From Paludibacter sp963678465 (GTDB lineage Bacteria > Bacteroidota > Bacteroidia > Bacteroidales > Paludibacteraceae): a stretch of 64,000 nucleotides of DNA. The first letter of the stretch is position 1, and each line of letters begins with the position of its first letter. The DNA is taken from assembly GCA_963678465.1 (NCBI GenBank), contig OY782858.1, forward strand, positions 682,001-746,000, written 5' to 3'. The notes under the pieces were generated by a model. It saw only the letters and a list, made by a program, of their open reading frames with translations, ran no database searches and was not told where the DNA came from. Of the stretch, positions 9,376 to 17,556 are shown piece by piece. Position numbers and translations under genes: made by a program.

Positions 9376-9630
9376 GACACGAATTAAACGAATTAAAACG
9401 AATCACATATCCGGATGATTTGAGAGATTTGAGAGATTTGAGAGATTTGAAGATTTGAGAGATTGCTGAGGAAGAAGAAAACCCCTCCGCTTCGCTCGTC
9501 CTTAAACCTCACCCCAGCCCTCTCCCAAAGGAGAGGGAGCAAGAAAGGGGATATCATTGAAGTGCAGGTTGTAGTTCATAAATAGCTATAATAATGTGTC
9601 TAATTCGTGTTAATTCGTTTTAATTCGTGA
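9376..9630. repeat. Inverted ACGAATTA arrays flanking a repeat cassette
   Basis: The left array (9376-9406, GACACGAATTAAACGAATT and on) and the right array (9596-9630) are imperfect inverted complements made of the octamer ACGAATTA. Between them lie a GATTTGAGA repeat (9418-9465) and the DUF559-type repeat. The arrangement resembles the perfect 32-bp inverted pair at 37100-37309. The whole block could fold as one large stem in the operon leader. Confidence 0.6.
9482..9568. repeat. Gene-less copy of the DUF559-associated repeat
   Basis: Starts with CCCCTCCGCTTCGCTCGTCC and continues through CTCACCCCAGCCCTCTCCCAAAGG to GGGAGCAAGAAAGGGG, matching 38482-38560 and 39282-39380. The 3' part diverges (GGGGATATCATTGAAGTGC instead of GGGGACATCTGCGCAGTGC). 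No nuclease gene accompanies it. It preserves the uninterrupted form of a site that carries a palindrome insertion in the copy at 39282. Confidence 0.8.
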
Positions 9631-9662
9631 TTATTAATTCGTTTATTTAAAATATAAATACA

Positions 9663-10145
9663 TTGAACTGGTATCTTTTATATACGGCCTCGAGGGCTGA
9701 GAAACAGGTAGAACAGCGCCTGCACATGGAGGGCATAGAGGTATTCCTGCCTATGCATATGACCCCAAGGCGTTGGTCCGACAGGGTAAAGATGGTGGAA
9801 GTGCCTTTGTTTAATTCTTATATCTTTGTAAGAACAATTGATGAGGTTTTACGTTCATTAGTTAAGATTAAAGGCGTGGCGCGAATCGTGTACTACAACG
9901 GAGCGCCTGCCATAGTACGACAGAACGAAATAGAACACATTAAAGCTTTCCTTGAAAGAGCAAGGGGGCTAGAGTGTGAAATGATAGAAAATGATGAAGT
10001 ACTGATTGCTGCCGGACCGATGAGAGATGTGAAAGGAAAAGTATTAAAAGTCTCCGGCAACCGTATTACATTGACAATAGAACAAATGGGCGTTACGGTG
10101 AGTGTGAAGACCGATCAGGTGGTGAAGACATTCGCCGGACGATGA
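9663..10145 (+). CDS. UpxY-family NusG-like transcription antiterminator
   Basis: A 160-residue specialised NusG paralogue that should ride on RNA polymerase and let it read through terminators in the polysaccharide operon. The N-terminal NGN domain (residues 1-100) starts NWYLLYTASRAEKQVEQRL and contains LFNSYIFVR. The C-terminal KOW segment (about 112-145) contains GPMRDVKGKVLKVSGNRITL. The start is TTG, supported because the family begins with the MNWY pattern at this point. It is the first gene of the locus and is bracketed by intrinsic terminators in the leader and after its stop. No UpxZ-like partner was found. Confidence 0.9.
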   Translation: MNWYLLYTASRAEKQVEQRLHMEGIEVFLPMHMTPRRWSDRVKMVEVPLFNSYIFVRTIDEVLRSLVKIKGVARIVYYNGAPAIVRQNEIEHIKAFLERARGLECEMIENDEVLIAAGPMRDVKGKVLKVSGNRITLTIEQMGVTVSVKTDQVVKTFAGR

Positions 10146-10155
10146 TAGAGCATAT

Positions 10156-10183
10156 CAGTGTTGTGTGTACACACTGTTTTTTT
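10156..10183 (+). terminator. Intrinsic terminator between the antiterminator gene and wza
   Basis: CAGTGT (10156-10161) pairs with ACACTG (10171-10176) and is followed by seven T (10177-10183). An inner GTGTGTACACAC palindrome offers an alternative pairing. It lies 11 bp after the antiterminator stop, inside the presumed operon. Confidence 0.65.
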
Positions 10184-10190
10184 GTATCAG

Positions 10191-10650
10191 GCCGAAAGTA
10201 GTCTGCTCCGCGATTACTTTTTCGGCTTGTAGTAAGCATTAGATTTTCAGATTTTCGTTATTAGTATTGACGGGGATCAAACTTTTAAAATATAGATAGT
10301 TAGTTAGTACGCTCTGTGACTGACGGGGCATTGCCGTGCGAAGGGTCAGGCAAAGGCAAAGGCTCAGGCGAAGGCAAAACTAAAGTCAAAAGTATAGAGA
10401 CAAAAGACGAAAGACATAAGACAAAAGTCTAGAGACAAAAGTCTAGAGACAAAAGTCCATGTCCTGACGACAGATAATTCATAATTCATAATTTGATAAT
10501 TCGAAGAGGCACATTCGACGATTCAACAGTTCAACGCTTCAACAATTCTGTACTTCAACAATTCAACGCTTCAACAATTCTGTACTTCAACAATTCAACG
10601 CTTCTACAGTCAATAGCTAAATAGTAAATAAGTAAATAGTATATGCTTTT
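10191..10650. repeat. Hairpin and low-complexity repeat tract before wza
   Basis: A strong hairpin, GCCGAAAGTA (10191-10200) with TACTTTTTCGGC (10215-10226), is followed by about 300 bp of short repeat words: AAGGCAAAGGC, ACAAAAGTCTAGAG, CATAATTCATAATT and several TTCAACAATTCAACGCTTC copies. No reading frame or promoter is evident. These words recur in other gaps of the window. Confidence 0.7.
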
Positions 10651-11466
10651 ATGAAACTAAAAAATTTTTTTCCGCTTCTTCTTTCTGTTACACTGCTCAC
10701 GGGTTGTGATACTTATCAAAAGGTAATTTACCTGCAGGATGCGGGCAAAGCTGCAGTGATAACTGATACTGTTTCGTCGCACATACCCGATGCGGTGCTG
10801 AAAGTAGGTGATTTACTCGTTATTACAGTGAACTCCAATACTGCCGAAGCGGCCATGCCTTTTAATCTGCCCCTGGTACCTACCATGAGTATGCAGGATT
10901 ATAATCCAAGCAGATCCACAATTTCCACCTACAGTGGAGGATTGCAGAATTACCTGATCGGGACGGATGGCAATATCACTTTCCCTATCATTGGCAAGCT
11001 GCATGTGGATGGAATGACAAAGAATGCCCTGGCCGACTTAATTAAAACTAAGATCTATCCGCGTTATATCAAGGAAGAGCCTATTATCTCCATTCGTTAT
11101 GCCAACTTCAGCATTTCGGTATTGGGCGAAGTGGCGCGTCCCAACACTTTCCTTGTGAACAACGAGAAAATATCCATTCTCGAAGCGTTGGCTACAGCGG
11201 GCGATCTTACTATTTACGGTAGAAGAGACAATGTGTTGCTTGTACGTCAGACACCTGAAGGTCGTCAGTCCATTCGTATCGACTTGCGCGATAAGAACCT
11301 TATTTATTCGCCTTATTTCTACCTGCAACAAAATGATGTGATTTATGTGCAACCCAACGAAACCAAAACACGAACCTCTAAGATTGGTAGTGCCGAAACA
11401 CTTTCGATCTCTATTGTGGGGACACTTATTTCGCTCACATCGCTTATTGTGACGCTAGCGAAGTAG
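10651..11466 (+). CDS. Wza-type outer-membrane polysaccharide export lipoprotein
   Basis: A 271-residue member of the Wza/BexD export family. A lipoprotein signal ends in the lipobox LLTGC with C19. The polysaccharide-export domain spans roughly residues 45-140 (VLKVGDLLVITV near 50). SLBB-like beta-grasp segments follow (SISVLGEVARPNTF near 155 and LQQNDVIYVQPNE near 225). A hydrophobic C-terminal helix ends the protein. It should form the outer-membrane exit channel together with the Wzc-like kinase encoded 80 bp downstream. It lies directly after the antiterminator gene, the usual order in Bacteroidota capsule loci. Confidence 0.9.
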   Translation: MKLKNFFPLLLSVTLLTGCDTYQKVIYLQDAGKAAVITDTVSSHIPDAVLKVGDLLVITVNSNTAEAAMPFNLPLVPTMSMQDYNPSRSTISTYSGGLQNYLIGTDGNITFPIIGKLHVDGMTKNALADLIKTKIYPRYIKEEPIISIRYANFSISVLGEVARPNTFLVNNEKISILEALATAGDLTIYGRRDNVLLVRQTPEGRQSIRIDLRDKNLIYSPYFYLQQNDVIYVQPNETKTRTSKIGSAETLSISIVGTLISLTSLIVTLAK

Positions 11467-11546
11467 AGACACTAATAAGAACGAATTAAAAACGAATTAA
11501 TTCGTATACTAAAAAAAACATATTTACAAAATATTTAAACGCTCTT

Positions 11547-13901
11547 ATGGAATATAACTTCGATCAGTTTGAAAATGACGTACAGGAGAAACCTATCAAC
11601 TTGCGTGAAGTGTATGAAAAATACATAGTTTATTGGAAGTGGATATTGGCTTCTATCCTGATTGCTTGTGTCATTGGCTTTTTCTATTTGCGTACACAGC
11701 CTTATACTTATCATCTTACTACTACTTTGTTGGTGGTGGATCAGTCCAAGAGTGGCGCCATGAACGAGATGTCGATGATGAAACAGCTGGACGTGATGGG
11801 CTTCGGGAGTTCATTGTCGATGGTGAACAACGAGAATGAAGTACTGAAATCGTCGGCATTGATGAAACGTGTTGTGAATCAATTGGAGCTACACACCACC
11901 TACAGCAGCACCGATTTCCTGCGTACCATCGATTTGTACACCGCTTCGCCTTATTATGTAAAAATGGACAGCATGGCTTTGATGCAGCTGGAAAAAACAC
12001 TGAGCTTCGAAATTGCACGCGAAGAGGGACAATACACAATCGAAGGGGAATACAACGATAGTTCCTTCAGTCAGACAGTGAAAAAGCTTCCTGCCATGAT
12101 CAATACGCCTGCCGGCCCTATCAGTATAGCGCTACGCAAAGGTTTGAAGTTCCTGCCACAGAAAGCAATTACGGTTACCATCAGCAATCCCAATGCTGTG
12201 GGCCGATCTATCAGCGCTAACTTACTCACTACCGAAGTAAGCAAACAGGTGGATGTGATCAATATAGGGTTAAGTGTAAGCAACGAACAAATGGGAAAGG
12301 ACATTCTGAACACCCTTTCGGCCATTTACAACCGGGATGCCATTGAGCAAATCAACCGTTCGGCCATGAATACTGCCAACTTTATCGACGACCGCCTGCG
12401 CCTGATTTCGGGTGAATTGAGCGATGTGGAAGGGGAAGTGGAAAACTACAAGCAGGTGAATCAAATGACGGACATCAGCTCGGATGCCAAGATTTATCTG
12501 GAACGTAACAACGAATTCGATCAACAACGCATATTGGTGGAAAACCAGTTGAGTCTGATCCGCTTTGTGGAGGAATTTATTTCGAAGAGCGCCAACCAGT
12601 ATGCACTGATTCCTAACCTGGGACTTACCGATGTGGGGTTGGTGGCTGTGATACAGAAATACAATGAATTGCTGATGAACCGCGAAAGGGTAGCGGGTGG
12701 TTCGTCCGAAGAGAATCCTGCATTGCGGAACATGAACCAGCAAATTGTTTCGGCCCGCCGCTCTATACAGGTAAGTATTGCCAACAGCCGCAAGGGACTC
12801 GAAATTACAAAACGTGAACTCGACTCGCAAAACCAACAGGCGGTCTCCAAAATACGTGACCTGCCCCGTCAGGAACGTGAGTTTATCGAAATTAAACGCC
12901 AGCAACAGGTGAAGGAAAGTCTTTACCTCTTCCTGCTGCAGAAACGCGAGGAAGCTTCGCTCACCATGGCCATTACCGTGCCCAAGGGACGCGTGCTGAA
13001 TACGCCTGATGCTGCCGAACAAACAGGACCCCGTTCGAAAATTATTATGGGCGTGTTCTTTTTGCTGGGCTTAGCTTTCCCCTTGTTGATTATCTTCCTG
13101 CGCGACCTTATCAATACCACCATCAGCAACCGCACTCAGGTGGAGAAACTGTCGGATGTGCCTGTTCTGTCGGAACTAGGCCACAACAACACCGGACAGG
13201 TGATTATCGATCACTCTTCGAATACCGATTCGAATGCTGAACTTTTCCGCCTGCTGCGTACCAAATTGCAGTTTACACTGGACTATCCTTCGCAAAAGGT
13301 GATGATGGTGACTTCTACCGAACCGGGCGAAGGAAAATCGTATGTGAGTCTGAACTTAGCTATTAGCCTCTCGCTTACCGGCAAAAAGGTAATGTTGATG
13401 GGACTCGACCTGCGCAAACCACAGCTGAAGAAACATTTGAACCTGGATGGTGAAGAGGGTATGTCCTCAATACTTTCGGGACATGTGAGCGACTACCGCA
13501 GCATTATCCAACATGTGGCGGCTTATCCTACTTTGGATGTGATTCCGGGTGGGGTGATTCCGCCTAATCCTAACGAATTGCTGATGAGCAAACGCCTTGA
13601 TGATATGGTGGAAAAACTGCGCAACGAATACGATTATATAGTGATTGATACGGCTCCGGTGGGGGCAGTGTCGGACAGCTTCCTTATCGACAGAGTGGTG
13701 GATATAGCCATTTATATGTGCCGCATGGATTATTCGGATAAACGCAATATCGAATTCCTGAACCATGTGAAAGCCGATAAAACATTGAAACGTCCTTACC
13801 TGGTGATCAATGACGTGAATATGCAGTCGAAGTATTATTACCACCGTGGCTATAGCTATGGATATGGTAATTACTACGGACACAAGAAAGGTAATTCATA
13901 A
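11547..13901 (+). CDS. Wzc-type chain-length regulator and BY-kinase
   Basis: A 784-residue inner-membrane co-polymerase with fused tyrosine kinase. A Wzz domain starts near residue 15 with membrane helix 31-50. A long periplasmic coiled-coil region (about 280-460) follows, and the second helix lies at 498-518. The cytoplasmic BY-kinase has Walker A PGEGKS (593-598), Walker A' VMLMGLDLRKP (615-625) and Walker B YIVIDTAPVG (near 705). The last 25 residues contain a tyrosine cluster (YYYHRGYSYGYGNYY) for autophosphorylation. It pairs with the Wza-like protein to control chain length and export. The stop codon lies inside the first AATTCATAAT repeat word of the next gap. Confidence 0.93.
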   Translation: MEYNFDQFENDVQEKPINLREVYEKYIVYWKWILASILIACVIGFFYLRTQPYTYHLTTTLLVVDQSKSGAMNEMSMMKQLDVMGFGSSLSMVNNENEVLKSSALMKRVVNQLELHTTYSSTDFLRTIDLYTASPYYVKMDSMALMQLEKTLSFEIAREEGQYTIEGEYNDSSFSQTVKKLPAMINTPAGPISIALRKGLKFLPQKAITVTISNPNAVGRSISANLLTTEVSKQVDVINIGLSVSNEQMGKDILNTLSAIYNRDAIEQINRSAMNTANFIDDRLRLISGELSDVEGEVENYKQVNQMTDISSDAKIYLERNNEFDQQRILVENQLSLIRFVEEFISKSANQYALIPNLGLTDVGLVAVIQKYNELLMNRERVAGGSSEENPALRNMNQQIVSARRSIQVSIANSRKGLEITKRELDSQNQQAVSKIRDLPRQEREFIEIKRQQQVKESLYLFLLQKREEASLTMAITVPKGRVLNTPDAAEQTGPRSKIIMGVFFLLGLAFPLLIIFLRDLINTTISNRTQVEKLSDVPVLSELGHNNTGQVIIDHSSNTDSNAELFRLLRTKLQFTLDYPSQKVMMVTSTEPGEGKSYVSLNLAISLSLTGKKVMLMGLDLRKPQLKKHLNLDGEEGMSSILSGHVSDYRSIIQHVAAYPTLDVIPGGVIPPNPNELLMSKRLDDMVEKLRNEYDYIVIDTAPVGAVSDSFLIDRVVDIAIYMCRMDYSDKRNIEFLNHVKADKTLKRPYLVINDVNMQSKYYYHRGYSYGYGNYYGHKKGNS

Positions 13902-14529
13902 TGCATAATAGGTCTGAAATCTAAGGTCTAAAGTCTAAAGTCAAAAGACAAGACAATTCATAATTCGTAACAGGTCTAAGGTCTAAGGTCTGAAGTCTAA
14001 TGTCTAAAGTCAAAAGACAAGACAATTCATAATTCGTAACAGGTCTAAGGTCTAAGGTCTGAAGTCTAATGTCTAAAGTCGAAAGACAAGACAATTAATG
14101 ATTTGAGAATTTGTCCCGAAAGCTTTCGGGATTGAGAATTTGAAGAACCGGAAGTTAGAATTGAAGTTAAGGAAGTTAATGATTTGAGAATTTGTCCCGA
14201 AAGCTTTCGGGATTGAAGATTTGAAGATTGAGGAGTTTTGGGTTTCGGGTTTCGAGTTCTGAGTTTCGGGTTTCGAGTTTCGGGTTCTGAGTTAGTAAAC
14301 GCTTCAGCAATTATTCAATTATTCAACAGTTCAACGATTATTCAATTACTCAATTATTCAGTTATTCAACGCAACGATTTAATGATTGACCGTAGACTGG
14401 AGACTGGAGACCGTAGACAGTAGACATTTCAACGCTTCAACAATTCAACAATTCGTCAGTTCAACAGTTCAACGATTCAACGTTTCAACAGAAGAACGAA
14501 CGGAGTGAAATATACACAACCAAAAAGGA
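13902..14529. repeat. Low-complexity repeat tract with two 18-bp palindromes
   Basis: Contains tandem GTCTAAGGTCTGAAGTCTAA words in near-identical 65-bp blocks, GATTTGAGAATTTG words, GGGTTTC heptamers (14238-14290), TTCAACAATT words and ACCGTAGACTGGAGAC words. The perfect palindrome TCCCGAAAGCTTTCGGGA occurs at 14114-14131 and 14195-14212. No credible gene is present. The tract forms the left border of the accessory island. Confidence 0.8.
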
Positions 14530-15935
14530 ATGAATAACGATACGCCTGATTTGCAATTTGACTTGACACATGGTGAAGGGCAGTTTGTTGAGTTTAAGGA
14601 GGCTTTGGACAAGGGTTTGTCCAAAGAATTGGTTGCTTTTGCAAATGCTTCGGGCGGGAGGCTGTATCTGGGTGTTACTGATGCGGGTAAAATAAAGGGT
14701 ATTGAAATCAGCAATCGTTTGAAATCTCAAATACAGGATTTGGCGCATAATTGCGACCCACAAATAATATTGAATATCGCTGAAAATAATAATAATATTT
14801 TAGTGATAAAAGTTGAAGAAGGTGTAAACAAGCCCTATTCTTGTTCGGCTGGATTTTTTATGAGGATGGGTGCTAATTCTCAAAAAATGACACGCAATGA
14901 AATACTTGCGCTTGCTGTTAAATCGGGAAAAATTCGTTATGATGAACAGATTTGTGCCAACTTTGACTGGCGCGATTTCGACAACGAGAAATTTGATTAT
15001 TACCTTCGACTTGCCCGAATATCAAACAATTTGCCCCGGGAGGAAATACTCAGAAATTTGCGTGTGCTTACTGATGAGGGTTTTACAAATGCGGGAGTCC
15101 TTTATTTTGCCAAAGAACCGTATAAATATATTATTAGCTCCAAAATTCGCTGCATTCATTTCAATGACAATGAGCGGGTCGAAATTTTAGAAAAAAGGTA
15201 ATAGACCGGGGAGTTGTCGGTAATATTGAATTTGCTGTTGAGTATTTGCGCGAGCGAGTGCCTGTACGATACGAAATTACAAAACTTGAACGCGATGAGT
15301 TTCCTGAGTATCCGTTGACTGCTTATCGTGAAGCAATAGTCAATGCTATTATTCATTTCGACTACTTTATGGGCGATATGATTGCTGTTGAAAAACTGAA
15401 AAGTAGCATTGTTATCAACAACAAAGGCGAATTGCTTTTCCCTAAAAGTGAATTTGGCAAGCGCAGTGAGGCGCGAAACCGGCTGCTTGTGGATTTGCTT
15501 GTACGCACAGATTTTATGGAAAAGGCAGGTACGGGCATTCAGCGTATCAAGGATGCCTGCAAAGCAAATAATAATACTTGCGACTTTAATTTTTCTGATG
15601 CTTTCTGGCTAACAATGCATTCTAATTTCAGCGCGGAAGCTACCGCGGAAGTTACCGCGGAAGCTACCCCGCAAGTTACCCCGCAAGCTACCCCGCAAGT
15701 TGCCCCGCAAGTTCAAAATTTGCTGGCAGTACTTGATAGCTATATGGGGGCTGCTGATATTCGAGAAAGATTGAACTTGTCGGACAGAGAATATTTTCGT
15801 TTAAACTATTTAAAGCCTGCTTTGGAACAGGGATATATTACAACGGAGTTTCCCAAGCTCAATCACCCGAAACAACGCTATCGTTTAACTGAAAAAGGAT
15901 TACAAATAAAGGGGCAAATGAGTTCTGAGTTCTGA
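14530..15935 (+). pseudogene. AlbA_2/HATPase/winged-helix protein, split by a -1 frameshift
   Basis: Two adjacent frames (14530-15201 and from 15202 to 15935 in the -1 frame) encode one protein of about 468 residues, close to the intact 456-residue relative at 17557. The first part is the AlbA_2 (Schlafen-type) domain with EFKEALDKGLSKELVAFANASGG. The second holds the ATPase-like segment FPEYPLTAYREAIVNAIIHFDY, a linker of four-residue repeats (TAEV, TAEA, TPQV, TPQA) and a C-terminal winged helix. The shift point is GAAAAAAGGTAA at 15190-15201, where losing one A or slipping back one base restores the frame. It may be a true mutation, programmed slippage or a sequence error. The last codons lie in repeat DNA. 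Confidence 0.75.
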
Positions 15936-16316
15936 GTTTCGGGTTCTGAGTTTCGGGTTCTGAAAGGCATAGGCGAAGGCACAGGGGAAGGCAAAGACAA
16001 GTTCAACGCTTCAACAGTCACAAGTCAACAGCTCCGGTCAAGAGAAAGTCAAAAGTCTAAGGTCAAAAGACACCAGACAGTTCAACAATTGAACAATTGA
16101 AGATTTGAGTTTTGGGTTGCGGGTTGAATAATACCGGTTTTAAAGTGGTCGAATTTGACCACTTAATATCAAGCAGAACGAAATATTGGATAAAGGCGTG
16201 GCATTGTATAAAGCCAGGTGAGATAATACGAATTTCACGAATTAAAACGAATTTCACGAATTGAAGTAATAATTGAGCTCTTAAAATGCTATCATAAATC
16301 AATTAATTGTGAGGAA
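15936..16316. repeat. Low-complexity repeat tract
   Basis: Starts in the stop codon of the preceding gene with GTTTCGGGTTCTGAGTTTCG heptamers. It continues with AAGGCACAGGGGAAGGCA words, TTCAACGCTTCAAC words and CACGAATTAAAACGAATTTC octamers. An unrelated segment around 16140-16215 contains GGTCGAATTTGACC, a 14-bp palindrome. No gene is supportable. Confidence 0.7.
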
Positions 16317-17204
16317 ATGAAGGGTAAAATAAAAGAAAATTCAGGTGACAATCTGGGAGAAATAATTTTATATCAGACACCAGATCATCAAATAGCTTTA
16401 GAAGTGAGATATGAAGAAGATACTGTTTGGCTTACCCAGAAACAAATAGCTGAGTTGTTTGGTACCAAAAGACCTGCTATTACAAAACATTTAGCAAATA
16501 TTTATAAGTCCGGGGAACTAAATGAAAACAGCACATGTTCCATTTTGGAACACATGGGTAATAGTGGAGTCCAAAAGTATCAAACTCAATATTATAACCT
16601 GGATGTCATATTATCGATAGGATATAGAGTTAATTCGAAAAACGCCACACAGTTTCGAATTTGGGCTAATAAGGTTTTGAAAAATTATTTAATTAAAGGC
16701 TATGCTATTCATGCACAATTTGAGCAAATTGAAAAGAAAATTCAACAACATGATAAAACTCTTTATGAGCATGAACAAAAATTTGATATGCTTATTAAAA
16801 CAAATCTTCCACCTAATGAAGGAATTTTCTATGATGGGCAGATATTCGATGCTTATAAGTTTGTGACAGATATTGTAGAGACGGCAGTAACATCAATTGT
16901 ATTGATAGATAATTATATTGATAAAAGTGTACTTGTTTTGCTTTCAAAAAAGAGAGTGGGAGTTAACGTAGAAATATACAGCGCTTCCATCTCCGAACAA
17001 TTAAAACTTGATATATTAAAATTTAATACGCAGTATCCAAAGATAGATGTTAAAATATTCAATAAGTCTCATGATAGATTTCTAATTATAGATAAAAAGA
17101 CAGTTTATCATATTGGCGCTTCCCTAAAAGATTTAGGAAAGAAATGGTTCGCTTTTTCGAAAATTGAACTTGATGCTTTGGAAATGATTAATAAGTTATC
17201 CTAA
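16317..17204 (+). CDS. RhuM-family protein with PLD-like C-terminal domain
   Basis: A 295-residue protein. The N-terminal half matches the virulence-protein RhuM family: YEEDTVWLTQKQIAELFGTKRP near residue 35 looks like a helix-turn-helix, followed by NLDVILSIGYRVNSKNATQF near 100. A short coiled coil (about 140-170) connects to a C-terminal part resembling a one-motif phospholipase-D-like or nuclease fold, with SHDRFLIIDKKTVYHIGASL near 260. The function of RhuM is unknown; the family is often found on mobile or genomic-island DNA. It sits alone between repeat tracts in an island interrupting the polysaccharide locus. Confidence 0.75.
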   Translation: MKGKIKENSGDNLGEIILYQTPDHQIALEVRYEEDTVWLTQKQIAELFGTKRPAITKHLANIYKSGELNENSTCSILEHMGNSGVQKYQTQYYNLDVILSIGYRVNSKNATQFRIWANKVLKNYLIKGYAIHAQFEQIEKKIQQHDKTLYEHEQKFDMLIKTNLPPNEGIFYDGQIFDAYKFVTDIVETAVTSIVLIDNYIDKSVLVLLSKKRVGVNVEIYSASISEQLKLDILKFNTQYPKIDVKIFNKSHDRFLIIDKKTVYHIGASLKDLGKKWFAFSKIELDALEMINKLS

Positions 17205-17556
17205 AAATTCGCGTAATTCGTAACAGGTCTAAAGTCTAAGGTCAAAAGTCAAAAGACAAGACAATTCATAATTTGAAAATTTGTCCCGAAAGCTTTCGGG
17301 ATTGAGAATTTGAAGAACTGAAGATTGAGGAGTTTCGGGTTTCGGGGTAAGTGATGAGTGGTGAGTTCTGAGTTTCGAGTTCTGAGTTTCGGGTTTCGGG
17401 TTCTGAGTTTCGGGTTTTGAGTTAGTTCATCGCTTACTCAATTACTCAATTACCCAGTTCAACAGTTCAACAATTACTCAGTTACTCAATTACTCAGTTA
17501 CTCAGTTACTCAGTTACTCAATTATTCAGTAGAGATCTATCAATAGTTTTTAAGTA
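17205..17556. repeat. Low-complexity repeat tract with palindrome
   Basis: Contains GTCTAAAGTCTAAGGTC words, the palindrome TCCCGAAAGCTTTCGGGA at 17284-17301, GGGTTTC/GAGTTTC heptamers (17335-17420) and a run of TTACTCAGTTACTCAATTAC words (17430-17530). No gene is present. Confidence 0.75.

Larger units (their letters stand above)
8964..9662 (+). promoter_or_regulatory. Long untranslated leader of the capsule-type operon
   Basis: About 700 nt between the predicted start of transcription and the antiterminator gene. It contains an AGTAA/TTACT hairpin near 8980, a short open frame (9128 or 9140 to 9337), an intrinsic terminator (9316-9364), ACGAATTA-type inverted arrays and a gene-less copy of the DUF559-associated repeat. 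UpxY-family proteins are known in Bacteroides to act on the leader of their own operon, so this is the expected target region. No RfaH-type ops sequence was recognised. Confidence 0.55.
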
